NCBI GenBank assembly: GCA_964450715.1
Contig: CAYVFC010000165.1
Coordinates: 1-16,857, forward strand
Direction of reading: 5' to 3'
DNA: 16,857 nt
Origin: CAYVFC01 sp964450715
Lineage (GTDB): Bacteria > Myxococcota_A > Polyangia > Polyangiales > JAFGIB01
Part shown: positions 7,543 through 14,895 of the stretch, piece by piece
Layout of the letters: every line of letters starts with the position of its first letter
How positions within the stretch are numbered: position 1 is the stretch's first letter
Notes under the pieces: model-generated
Told to the model about the DNA's origin: nothing
The model's database searches: none
What the model saw: only the letters and a program-made list of their open reading frames with translations
Made by a program: the position numbers and the translations under genes

Positions 7543-9435
7543 ATGAGCTCCAACGATTCCGAAAAAAGCGTCAATATCTTCGGTGTCGAATACCGGCATT
7601 TTCGTATTGAAGGCGACCTTTATTTAACCGAATTTGGTCGCCCTTGGCTCGAGCACCTCAAACCATCAAACTGGAATGATCCTCAATGGCTACGGAACAA
7701 TCCGGATAAAGTCCTTGAATTGCCGGGCACCGGAAGACCCCGTCGGATAACAACACAACCTGTCCAGGGCCATTCGATTGATATTGTAGTCAAGTGGTGC
7801 CGCGTCGGGCAGACGATAGATATCTACAAACCGGCGGAAGTGGATTTCATCTCTCATGAAGATATTTACAGCGCTGTTTGGAATGGCCCTTTTCAAGAAT
7901 TCGGATTATTGGAAGATTACCGCTTGTCCAATAGAATATATTCAAAAAACGTACACACTCAAAGACCACTCGCAATCTATTCGCCTTTGGAACATACCGA
8001 GCTATGGCGTACCGGACGGGACAAGCATGCATTTTATGTACATAACAGGCAAATGCGCCTTTCTCAGGAACCGGACCAAGAACCCATCGAGTTGGATATA
8101 CATCGCTTATATGCATTGATATACCTTTGGGTGCCCGGCGAAGATCTGGCAGCATGGGCAAAACGAACAGGACGTTCCGACCTCGCGGCAAAGTGGACCC
8201 GGCAGGTGTATCTCGATGACATATCTGGACGCGGTTATTGCATTCCGGACATGAAGCCAGGGCACATAATCATACGCGACAACGGAAATGGACCTCTATT
8301 AGAGGACGATGGTAAGCCCGCATATGCCTTGATCGATTATGAATTGCTCAGGCGTACCAAAGCGGCCGATATTATTCGCCGTAAGAGGCAACGATCTAAA
8401 TACTGGAATCTCATTCTACATGGAGACGAGGGGCCGCCTTACGAAGGGCAACGGCGCCGTGTAAATATTCTGGGCGTCGATTACATAACCGGTCTAACCA
8501 GCAATGGCGGTCAGCTTTGGGTACTCGGAAACAACCCATTGTTATTCGACTATTTTGATCCTATAAAGTGGCGCCGCTCTCCACGGAAGAAACTCTCATT
8601 AACGACATACCGGACCGAAACGGAAGACGGCATCCATTTGGTATACCGCGAGTCAAAAGTAAAGACAATCCCGGCTTCAGAACCAGATTCACGAATTTGC
8701 AGATTTGGTTACAACAGCCCGTTTGAAGAAGTAGCGATTGCTTTTTACTTGCGCAAGGCGGGAATCGAGGCGGTATATCCAAGAGCCATTTATCGCACTT
8801 CTCATGAATCGTACCCATCAGATTTTCTCGAAGATCTTTCACGTATTCGTAGTCACGAAGAGTTAAGAATTGACGATCAACCGATTCTATCTCAAGCACA
8901 TGACTATTATATCCTTTTTGGATTATGGCGTGGTTATGATCCTCTAATGAATTACCAAAAGACCGGTCATTGGGGGCTAACCGACCTACCGCAAGCACAT
9001 AATATCGGGTTTTTGTCCGACGCTGAGCGTAATGAGATATCCGAACAAACACGCGAACGACTGTGTCGCGCTGGTTTTACTATTCCTATTGATGAAGACC
9101 GTTTCGTTTTACTTTTCGAGAAAGACCGACTCCGCTTGGACGAACATCAACGCATAGACGTTACAATATGCATCGATGGAAACCGCGCATTTCGCCGCAA
9201 TGTTATCAACAAGCAGGATTACAATTCGACCGAACGGATTCTTGCCAACGCCCTCAAAGCACTCGGCTATCATGCGCTGGACCTCCGGGGAGATCATATT
9301 CTATTCAACATGAACCCAGACGGTATTCTCCAACGCAACGACGATGGGAGATTTCGTATCACGCTCTGCACTTTCGAGTTGATAAAGCCGCCTTGGTTCA
9401 GCGGCCGATACCAGGCACCTGAAGAACAAGTTTAG
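7543..9435 (+). CDS. Unrecognised protein: kinase-like unit fused to a degenerate second copy
   Basis: I choose ATG 7543 (630 residues; GGGGA 8 bases upstream); in-frame GTG 7471 and ATG 7513 are alternatives. I know no named family, but unit 1 carries the marks of a protein-kinase/Kdo-kinase-like fold: Lys84 in DIVVKW, a possible helix-C Glu119 in NGPFQEF, a catalytic-loop-like PD236MKPGH241, and a DFG-like LID265YE 29 residues later. Unit 2 repeats the order: VNIFGVEY (10-17) matches VNILGVDY (307-314); NGPFQEF (114-120) matches NSPFEEV (391-397); IPDMKPGHII matches LD580LRGDH585IL. In unit 2 the Lys position is Arg369 and the DFG-like Asp is Thr610, 30 residues after D580, so it looks like a pseudokinase half. 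No signal or membrane helix is seen. The gene is clearly richer in A+T than its neighbours, which suggests transfer. Kinase activity is inference. Confidence 0.6.
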   Translation: MSSNDSEKSVNIFGVEYRHFRIEGDLYLTEFGRPWLEHLKPSNWNDPQWLRNNPDKVLELPGTGRPRRITTQPVQGHSIDIVVKWCRVGQTIDIYKPAEVDFISHEDIYSAVWNGPFQEFGLLEDYRLSNRIYSKNVHTQRPLAIYSPLEHTELWRTGRDKHAFYVHNRQMRLSQEPDQEPIELDIHRLYALIYLWVPGEDLAAWAKRTGRSDLAAKWTRQVYLDDISGRGYCIPDMKPGHIIIRDNGNGPLLEDDGKPAYALIDYELLRRTKAADIIRRKRQRSKYWNLILHGDEGPPYEGQRRRVNILGVDYITGLTSNGGQLWVLGNNPLLFDYFDPIKWRRSPRKKLSLTTYRTETEDGIHLVYRESKVKTIPASEPDSRICRFGYNSPFEEVAIAFYLRKAGIEAVYPRAIYRTSHESYPSDFLEDLSRIRSHEELRIDDQPILSQAHDYYILFGLWRGYDPLMNYQKTGHWGLTDLPQAHNIGFLSDAERNEISEQTRERLCRAGFTIPIDEDRFVLLFEKDRLRLDEHQRIDVTICIDGNRAFRRNVINKQDYNSTERILANALKALGYHALDLRGDHILFNMNPDGILQRNDDGRFRITLCTFELIKPPWFSGRYQAPEEQV

Positions 9436-9462
9436 CGGCTATGCGGGGCAAACGGACCATTG

Positions 9463-9488
9463 CACCACTTGCGGCTATAACTCAGTTG
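9463..9488 (+). repeat. Degenerate tRNA-Gly 5' fragment, copy A
   Basis: CACCACTTGCGG here equals the flank and first bases of copy B (10788-10799). The next bases, ATAACTCAGT, match the acceptor/D-arm start of copy C (15667-15676). Against copy C, 15 of the first 18 tRNA bases are identical, then similarity ends. It lies just after the kinase-like gene and just before vapBC. No promoter of the B/C type is preserved. Confidence 0.5.
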
Positions 9489-9521
9489 CTCCGGTTTGTG
9501 CGGTTGCCATCATCCATCACC

Positions 9522-9549
9522 TTGACATAATATTTTTGGAATGTACCAT
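9522..9549 (+). promoter_or_regulatory. Candidate vapBC promoter
   Basis: A consensus TTGACA (9522-9527) is followed after 16 bases by TACCAT (9544-9549, four of six consensus bases). Transcription would begin at about 9556, the chosen vapB ATG, implying a leaderless or nearly leaderless message. Confidence 0.45.
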
Positions 9550-9555
9550 TGGAAT

Positions 9556-9819
9556 ATGGATGAAATAATTACCATAGACGGCGCCGGGCGCCTGGTGGTG
9601 CCCAAGGGGCTCAGGAAGAAGCTGGGCCTGGTCAAGGGAAGCCGCTTGCGGGTGACAGGGGAAGGGAGGCGTCTCGTATTCGAGGCGATTCCCGAGGAGA
9701 GTACGGCGGTCGAGGTCGATGGTTTGCTGGTCATTCGCGGCCGGTTGGCCGGCGAGATTCCTGATCACAGGACGCTTCGCGACCGACGGATCGCGCATCT
9801 CGTATCGAGCGATCGATGA
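9556..9819 (+). CDS. vapB: AbrB/MazE-family antitoxin (VapB-like)
   Basis: An 87-residue DNA-binding antitoxin. The N-terminal AbrB/SpoVT swapped-hairpin domain at about 1-45 shows the classic pattern ITIDGAGRLVVPKGLRKKLGL, followed by GSRLRVTGEGRRLVFEAI. The C-terminal half should wrap the toxin. I prefer ATG 9556 because family members start just before this motif; ATG 9541 would add five residues. The stop overlaps the toxin start (ATGA at 9816-9819), the usual coupling in vapBC operons. The pair is expected to repress its own promoter. Confidence 0.85.
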   Translation: MDEIITIDGAGRLVVPKGLRKKLGLVKGSRLRVTGEGRRLVFEAIPEESTAVEVDGLLVIRGRLAGEIPDHRTLRDRRIAHLVSSDR

Positions 9820-10262
9820 AGGTTGCCCTCGATACATCGATCCTGGTGGCGGCGCTGGTCGAGGAGCATCCGGTACACGCTCGCGCGCTATGGTGGCTCA
9901 ATCCGGATCGTGAGCTTTCGCGCGTTGCCTGCTGGCACGCGTTCGCCGAAACCTGGGCGGTGCTGACCAGCATGCCGCTCGATCCGCCGGTTTCGGGGCA
10001 GGTCGCCGCCACGGTGCTGGATCGGGTCCGGGGCGTTGTCGGTTTCGTCCCTCCCCGGGCCACAACCTACCGGGATGCGGTAGCTCGCTGCTCCGGCATC
10101 GGCCTTCGCTCGGGAGCCGTCTATGATGCGCTTCACCTCGCTACCGCCGAAGCAGAAAAGGCCGACCTCTTTCTGACCTTCAACGAACGCGACTTTATTC
10201 GACTATCGGTACCGGGCAGCCCGCGCATCGTCGTCCCTCCCGATCCCCCGCGGATCCCCTGA
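9816..10262 (+). CDS. vapC: PIN-domain ribonuclease toxin (VapC-like)
   Basis: A 148-residue PIN-domain protein, normally a Mg2+-dependent endoribonuclease that cleaves tRNA or rRNA when freed from its antitoxin. The acidic residues of the active site are in the expected order: Asp6 (VALDTSIL), Glu45 (AFAETWAVLT), Asp104 (AVYDALHLATA) and a final TFNERDF patch (Asn123, Asp126). Length and start (MKVALDTS) fit the family, and the ATG overlaps the antitoxin stop. All key residues are present, so the toxin may be active. The exact RNA target cannot be told. Confidence 0.9.
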   Translation: MKVALDTSILVAALVEEHPVHARALWWLNPDRELSRVACWHAFAETWAVLTSMPLDPPVSGQVAATVLDRVRGVVGFVPPRATTYRDAVARCSGIGLRSGAVYDALHLATAEAEKADLFLTFNERDFIRLSVPGSPRIVVPPDPPRIP

Positions 10263-10305
10263 CCCCTGTCGCGTGTTTTACCGACTCTCGCTGGGGAGTT
10301 CCGGA

Positions 10306-10680
10306 ATGCGAAGGTTTTCCGCTTTGGTATGCGCCTGGCTTGTGGTCGCGTTGACCGGCTGCGGTGACGACAATGAAGCCGGTAGCAACGGTGAATCGGG
10401 CGGCGCGCGTCCCGGGTCGGGGATCGACGGCTTCTGCGTGCGTTTCGTCGATAGCGTCGCGAGGTACATGGAGCGGTGCGGCTGCGACGCAGCGGGCATA
10501 TGTAACGTATTCGCAACGCCCGGGCAATCGTGGAAAGCCGGTGGTCGAAGCGTCGTGTACCCGCGACCGGGCGATCCAGGTCTGTCCCGGACTCGGAAGC
10601 GATCGACTTCCGAGCTACTTCCGAGCGGTTTTCCGAGTTCGAGACGTGCCTCCTCTTTTCGAAGAACAAAGCCTCAGTGA
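10306..10680 (+). pseudogene. Small lipoprotein, C-terminus probably frameshifted or decayed
   Basis: ATG 10306 has GGGGAG 8 bases upstream. Residues 1-18 form a lipoprotein signal ending LTGC, followed by an acidic/Gly-Ser linker and a Cys-containing segment (GFCVRFVDSVARYMERCGC). The first about 65 codons look genuine. Beyond about 10500 the plausible reading seems to move to another frame (PVVEASCTRDRAIQVCPG at about 10537-10590), and the sequence then runs into a TTCCGAG repeat. The annotated frame ends at 10680 in Arg/Ser-rich nonsense. I read it as a decaying Cys-rich lipoprotein gene of unknown function. Confidence 0.5.
10589..10640 (+). repeat. TTCCGAG palindromic repeat, copy R1
   Basis: Twenty-five bases (10591-10615) are identical to 16352-16376 inside the AlbA_2 gene. 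Their outer 8 bases form a perfect inverted repeat, CTCGGAAG and CTTCCGAG. Downstream come more TTCCGAG units with spacing like the AlbA_2 promoter repeat (15846-15894). One frame reads SEAIDFRATSERF, like SEAIDFRAASEVF in the AlbA_2 protein, so this may be a gene scrap of that family rather than a free repeat. Confidence 0.6.
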
Positions 10681-10754
10681 CGAGCATTCGCGTTTCGCGA
10701 AGGGCGAATCGGGCACCGAAGTTGTAGGTCAAGGTGTTGGTGCCCCGTAACCGC

Positions 10755-10832
10755 TTGACGAGGGGCAAGAGAAAGGCTAACAATCCCCACCACTTGCGGG
10801 CATAAATCAGGGGAAGAACGACAGCTTCCCAA
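10755..10832 (+). pseudogene. tRNA-Gly(CCC) 5'-half pseudogene with promoter, copy B
   Basis: TTGACG (10755-10760), a 17-base gap and TAACAA (10778-10783) form a promoter aligned base for base with copy C. The tRNA part (10796-10832) begins GCGGGCATAA, has a damaged D-loop, and keeps the anticodon arm ACAGC-TTCCCAA (anticodon CCC). Similarity to copy C stops right after the anticodon loop, and no 3' half follows. Breaks in the anticodon loop are typical of tyrosine-recombinase tRNA targets. It cannot yield a functional tRNA. Confidence 0.65.
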
Positions 10833-10994
10833 ACCATTCAGGCTGCCCGTATTCATTCAGCAATTGCGCAGTTACGCGGCCTTGTGCGTCCCCGGGCGTC
10901 CCGTGCCGCCGCGTAGCGTCCCCCGAAGGTGTTGGTCGAGGTGTTGGTCGAAGCCGGCTGACTTCTCGATCGACGGAATGCGGTTCCAACCGTA
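10833..10994. other. Gene-free stretch with tandem repeat
   Basis: Between tRNA copy B and the helicase stop I see no gene. It holds two perfect adjacent copies of GGTGTTGGTCGA (10928-10939 and 10940-10951). A related 14-base unit (10727-10740, one difference) lies on the other side of copy B. Confidence 0.5.
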
Positions 10995-13712
10995 TCAAGA
11001 CGAGCCAGGCGGCTGCGACTGCTGCAGCAAGCGCGAGAGCGATGCGGCCAGCGAGTCCAGCACTGCCGTGTCGGGCAGGGTGACCGAGAGCGTGGGGCGG
11101 CCCTGCTCGTCCTTGTGCACGCACTCGGCGAGTTGCGCCTTGACCGCCTCGGCCATCGAGTCGGTCCCGCCGTTGCTTCCCGTCGCCGCCGCCTCTTGCT
11201 TGCCATTTGGAGGCACCAGCTCGCCCAGAAAGGCCAGCGCGGCGGTCAGCAGTTGACCACCGGCAACGCTGACCCTTTCCTGTTGCTGCCGCTGCTGCCG
11301 AGCCCGCTCGACCTCCCGTTGCTGCCTGAGCTTCTCGCTCTGGTCGAGCGGCGCATGGGCCTTGGCCCCCAGCAAGACCTCCAGCCGCTTCTTGAGCTCG
11401 TCCATCCCGCGTTCCATCTCCACCATGTCGATGTCCGAATCGGGGTCCAGCACCGCCTGCGAGAGCTCGTGCTTGGCCGAGAGGGTCAGCAGCATGTTCT
11501 CCTCGATGGTCTCCTCGGTCACCATCACGTAGACCTGCACCCGCCGCTTCTGGCCCATGCGGTGGGCACGGGCGATGCGCTGCTCCAGCACGGCCGGGTT
11601 CCAGGGCAGGTCCACGTTGATCACCGTGTTGGCCGCCTGCAGGTTGAGCCCGGTCGCCCCCGCGTTGGTGGTGAGAAACAGCTTGATATCCGGGTCGCTC
11701 ATGAACTGCCGCACCAGCCGCTGCCGCTTCTTCTGCGGTACCGATCCGTCCAGGCGCACGTAGGGCAAGCCGTGCCTGTCGGCCAGCGGTTCGATCATCC
11801 GCAGCATGGTCGTCCACTCCGTGAACAGCAGTGTCTTGCGCTTCTTCTCGCGCGACAGCTGCTCCAGCAGCTCGTCCAGTCGCTCCAGCTTGCTCGAGTA
11901 GCCGGGAGCCTGCTTGTCCACCAGGAAGGTGCTGTCCGCCGCCATGCGGCAGAGCAGCAGCGCCCTCTGTAGCCGCAGCAGATCCATCTCCGTCAGGTAC
12001 CGCTTGTTGACGATGCTGCTGACTACCCGCATCTGCGCCCCGTGCAGTTCGAGCTGCTCCTCCGTGGGGGTGACGCGAACGATCTCGGTGGAGCGCTCCG
12101 GTAGCTGCTGCAGCACCGACTCGCGGGTACGGCGCAGCAGCGCCGGCCCGAGCTTTCGCCTGAGCTCGGCCAGGTTCTTGTACCCGAGCACCTTTCCCTT
12201 CTCGTCCACCACCCGGTGCCGGTTCAGGAAGCGAAAGGCGGGCCCCAGCCGGCGGTCGTCGATGAACTCCATGACCGAGTACAGCTCCTCCAGCCGGTTC
12301 TCCAGAGGGGTGCCGGAGAGCACCAGGGCGAAGCGCGACCGGAGCGCCTTGATGACGCGGCTGGTCTGCGCCTCCCAGTTCTTGATACGCTGCCCCTCGT
12401 CCAGGATGATCAGATCCCACCCGACCCGCTCGATGGCCAGGATGTCGCGCAGCACCTGCTCGTAGTTGCAGACGGTGAAGAAGCTTCCACCGCCGTACTG
12501 CCGCGCCCGGGTCGCCGCCGAACCCAGCACCAGATTGCTATCCCGGACCGAGAAGCGGCCGATCTCGCTGCGCCACTGCGACTTGACCGATGCCGGGCAG
12601 ACGACCAGCACCCGGCGCACCGCATCGTACCGCGCCAGAAGCTCGGCAACGCCGATCCCCTGGATGGTCTTGCCCAGCCCCATGTCATCGGCCAGCACCG
12701 CGCGCCCCGCTCCCACCGCAAAGGCGATGCCGTCGAGCTGGTAGGGCAAAAGCTCCTCCTTGAGCAGCGTCTTGCGCAGTGGATGCCGGCGGGGATCCCG
12801 GCGTATCTCGGCCACCCGGGCCTGCATCCTGGCCAGGAACAGATTTTGATCAATATACTCCTCCGCGTCCGGGTAGACGATCACCGAATGCCCGAGCGCC
12901 TGAAGCTTCTGGATCACCCGCAGCAGCGCCCGCGGGTCGCCCACCTCCCTGTTCCCATGGCGGCCCACCACCCGGGCCGCCTCCGGGTCCAGCTTCTCGG
13001 GCACCAGCAGCCTAAGCGCGACCCGCTCGCCGTACTGCAGCATCACGGTGATGCGCTTCCTCTTATAAGGACGCTTCAACGCCGAAACCGAGAAGCGCGG
13101 AGAGATCTTGTCGATGACGCGGATGATGTGCTTGCAGGTTCCCAGCGTGCTCTTGCGGAAATCCGGGCACGAGCAGTACGACTGCCCCGGCTCGGTCCCC
13201 CTGAGCGCCACGCGGTAGGTCTTGCCCGAGGCGCGGTTGGTCACCAGGTAGTCGCTCCACAGCCGCCCGGGCCGGGTCGGCTTGATGCGCATCTTCTCCT
13301 CGCGGGCGCGCTGCCTGCGCTCCTGCAGGGCCTGCTCCACCAGCTCGGCCTCCGACAGGCTCTCCACCGGGACCCGCTCGCGCGGCGGCGCCGAGAGCCC
13401 CAGCCCCATCTTGTCCTCCAGGATATGCGAGAGCGCCGCGCCCATGTGCTCGCAGTGCCCGTCGCAGGCGCTGCATTCGAGCTGCAGCCGCCGCCTGGCC
13501 CCGTCGCCCAGCCGCACGGTCGCCCGTGCCTCGCCCAGGTCGAGCCGGAAGACGTCCTCGTCCAGGTAGACCTGCTCCGGCAGGACCCCGAACCGGCCGC
13601 CCGCCTGGATCAGCTTCTCGCCGCGTGCGCCGAGCAACCTGCAGGCCTGCAGGTAGCCCAACCGCGACAGCCTATCCTTCAGCGTGAGTTCGTGTGAGGG
13701 CTTGGTGGTCAT
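10995..13712 (-). CDS. SWIM zinc-finger SNF2-family helicase/ATPase
   Basis: A 905-residue superfamily-2 ATPase that should move along double-stranded DNA or remodel protein-DNA complexes. ATG 13712 has AAGGGG 7 bases upstream. The N-terminus carries two zinc-binding clusters: CSACDGHCEH (80-89) and a SWIM finger with Cys180, Cys182, Cys193 and His195. SNF2 core from about 318: motif I DDMGLGKT (342-349), motif II DEGQ (438-441), motif III SGTPLENR (466-473). The second RecA lobe includes LLFTEWT, TTNAGATGLNLQ and motif VI QRIARAHRMGQ. The C-terminus is a Gln/Arg-rich coiled segment and a variable tail. All motifs are intact, so it should be active. It lies 117 bases downstream of the SEC-C gene on the same strand. 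Relatives occur in both general and defence-associated settings; its role here is not determined. Confidence 0.95.
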   Translation of the reverse strand: MTTKPSHELTLKDRLSRLGYLQACRLLGARGEKLIQAGGRFGVLPEQVYLDEDVFRLDLGEARATVRLGDGARRRLQLECSACDGHCEHMGAALSHILEDKMGLGLSAPPRERVPVESLSEAELVEQALQERRQRAREEKMRIKPTRPGRLWSDYLVTNRASGKTYRVALRGTEPGQSYCSCPDFRKSTLGTCKHIIRVIDKISPRFSVSALKRPYKRKRITVMLQYGERVALRLLVPEKLDPEAARVVGRHGNREVGDPRALLRVIQKLQALGHSVIVYPDAEEYIDQNLFLARMQARVAEIRRDPRRHPLRKTLLKEELLPYQLDGIAFAVGAGRAVLADDMGLGKTIQGIGVAELLARYDAVRRVLVVCPASVKSQWRSEIGRFSVRDSNLVLGSAATRARQYGGGSFFTVCNYEQVLRDILAIERVGWDLIILDEGQRIKNWEAQTSRVIKALRSRFALVLSGTPLENRLEELYSVMEFIDDRRLGPAFRFLNRHRVVDEKGKVLGYKNLAELRRKLGPALLRRTRESVLQQLPERSTEIVRVTPTEEQLELHGAQMRVVSSIVNKRYLTEMDLLRLQRALLLCRMAADSTFLVDKQAPGYSSKLERLDELLEQLSREKKRKTLLFTEWTTMLRMIEPLADRHGLPYVRLDGSVPQKKRQRLVRQFMSDPDIKLFLTTNAGATGLNLQAANTVINVDLPWNPAVLEQRIARAHRMGQKRRVQVYVMVTEETIEENMLLTLSAKHELSQAVLDPDSDIDMVEMERGMDELKKRLEVLLGAKAHAPLDQSEKLRQQREVERARQQRQQQERVSVAGGQLLTAALAFLGELVPPNGKQEAAATGSNGGTDSMAEAVKAQLAECVHKDEQGRPTLSVTLPDTAVLDSLAASLSRLLQQSQPPGSS

Positions 13713-13738
13713 GGTCGTCCCCTTGCTGGTCCCCTCGG

Positions 13739-13761
13739 CCGAACGATTTCGAAACGTTCGG
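13739..13761. promoter_or_regulatory. Near-perfect 23-bp palindrome upstream of the helicase gene
   Basis: Arms CCGAACG (13739-13745) and CGTTCGG (13755-13761) are perfect, and the centre TTTCGAAA is itself palindromic. It sits 27 bases before the helicase ATG and 69 bases after the SEC-C stop. It could be an operator or, for SEC-C, a weak terminator stem. No T-run follows on the minus strand. Confidence 0.4.
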
Positions 13762-13829
13762 TATTTCGCGCCTCGCTATACATATCGGACTTGACGGAGG
13801 ATTCGGTAACCGGTTCCCGCCTCGTTCTT

Positions 13830-14714
13830 TCATCTTCCGCAACATTTCTTGAACTTCTTTCCGCTGCCACATGGGCAGGACTCGTTGCGGCCGACCTTGA
13901 TCGGGACGACCTTGTCCTCTCCTATTGCCGGTCCAGCGATTGTGCCCGATTGTTGAACTCCCGACCTGCGATGCAACTTCCTGCCCACGGCGCGAACCCG
14001 GCGCCTCCGTTCGCGCAGAAGGTTTCGAAGACCGGGAAAGGACTGGCAGGCTTGCCAGTACGGCAACAATTCCGGACCCAGCGGCCTGTCGTCCCAGTCA
14101 CTAACCTTCCAGGTTCGAAGGTCGATTTTGAGAGCGGCCGGAACGGGCGAGCCCTCGTCACGATTGCAGGGAACGAAGGTGATGACCACTTCGTTGCACC
14201 CGCATTTCGGCGTGCAACAGTACGTATCGTCGATCGCGTAGCGGCGGCCCTCGACCGTCACAACGTCGTCGAATTCGCCCGGGAAAACGTCTCGCAAACG
14301 GACGAGCAGTCCAGGTTCCCACCAGGACCAGTCCTGCTTCTCCCAGGCATCCGGATCCAGCTGTAACCTCATCCTCCGGAAACGCTCTCGCAAAATGGAA
14401 AGGGCGTTGCCCGACAACAGGTATTCGAGCGATCGGCGAAACTCCGGAGTACACCCCTCGGACAGGCTCACCAGTTCGCCGGTGTCGACCTGTACGCGCG
14501 CCGTGACCTCCTGCAAGGGCTCGAGCCATTCTTCTCCTTCGACGGGTGCGAGATAGAGAACCAACTCCCGGCATTCGCACGCGGGGTTGTCACAGCAGGA
14601 CATCCCGACTCTGGTGTCAACCGTTCGCCCGCCGCTATTGAACGCCTCCATGTACCCGTGACCCTCGTCTATAGAGTAGTCGATCCTCCGGCTATCTACT
14701 TCGTCTCGAAACAC
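13830..14714 (-). CDS. SEC-C motif protein with duplicated CCxxxxCxC domain
   Basis: A 294-residue product from GTG 14714, chosen because GGAGGAG lies 5 bases upstream; the frame is open further upstream but would run across the divergent higB. The C-terminus CPCGSGKKFKKCC (280-292) is a textbook SEC-C zinc motif as in SecA, normally a protein-binding module. The rest contains two related units: CCDNPACEC (40-48) followed by a beta-rich segment and RERFRRMR (about 109-116), and CCTPKCGC (166-173) followed by LRERRRRVR (about 234-242). Both probably hold a metal. I recognise no name for this repeated domain. It is first in a likely operon with the SNF2 helicase. A 17-codon ORF overlaps its start by one base. 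Confidence 0.75.
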   Translation of the reverse strand: MFRDEVDSRRIDYSIDEGHGYMEAFNSGGRTVDTRVGMSCCDNPACECRELVLYLAPVEGEEWLEPLQEVTARVQVDTGELVSLSEGCTPEFRRSLEYLLSGNALSILRERFRRMRLQLDPDAWEKQDWSWWEPGLLVRLRDVFPGEFDDVVTVEGRRYAIDDTYCCTPKCGCNEVVITFVPCNRDEGSPVPAALKIDLRTWKVSDWDDRPLGPELLPYWQACQSFPGLRNLLRERRRRVRAVGRKLHRRSGVQQSGTIAGPAIGEDKVVPIKVGRNESCPCGSGKKFKKCCGR

Positions 14715-14767
14715 TACGACTCCTCCTCCTTGGCTCCGCCGATACCGATCTTGAGCTTGCCTTTCAT
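14714..14767 (-). CDS. 17-aa leader ORF or split N-terminus of the SEC-C protein
   Basis: ATG 14767, with GGAGG 6 bases upstream, encodes MKGKLKIGIGGAKEEES and stops at TAG, whose last base is the first base of the SEC-C GTG start. The ribosome binding site is the best in the area and a short CCCC-TTC-GGGG stem precedes it. Either this is a coupled leader peptide, or it is the true N-terminus split from the main frame by a one-base change in the GGA/GAG triplet run. Confidence 0.4.
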   Translation of the reverse strand: MKGKLKIGIGGAKEEES

Positions 14768-14858
14768 TTACCACCTCCCCGAAGGGGTTGGAAAGACATC
14801 GGATGATCCCGCTACGACTGCCGACCTTCACGCCGGGCAGGGGACCACCGGGGTCGGC

Positions 14859-14887
14859 TTGACACCTGTAACGTATCGGGTTACACT
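14859..14887 (+). promoter_or_regulatory. higBA promoter with HigA operator
   Basis: TTGACA (14859-14864), a 17-base spacer and TACACT (14882-14887) make a good sigma-70 promoter. TGTAAC (14867-14872) and GTTACA (14880-14885) form a perfect inverted repeat inside it, covering the -10. This is the arrangement expected for autorepression by the HigA antitoxin. The start point would be at about 14894-14895, at the higB ATG. Confidence 0.7.
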
Positions 14888-14895
14888 GCCTTTGA

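Noticed and set aside
10133..10837. 234-codon minus-strand open frame
   Set aside because: It overlaps vapC and the decayed region, is Arg-rich and has no recognisable domain.
11280..11345. CRISPR-like or microsatellite CTGC/GCTG repeats
   Set aside because: They encode the Gln/Arg-rich coil of the helicase; unit lengths are irregular and there are no spacers.
10807..12420. 537-codon minus-strand open frame in another frame of the helicase
   Set aside because: Ala/Gly/Arg-rich alternate-frame reading; the helicase frame carries all SNF2 motifs.
12216..13697. 493-codon plus-strand open frame opposite the SNF2 helicase
   Set aside because: Shadow of the helicase; Gln/Pro/Arg/Leu-rich with no motif.
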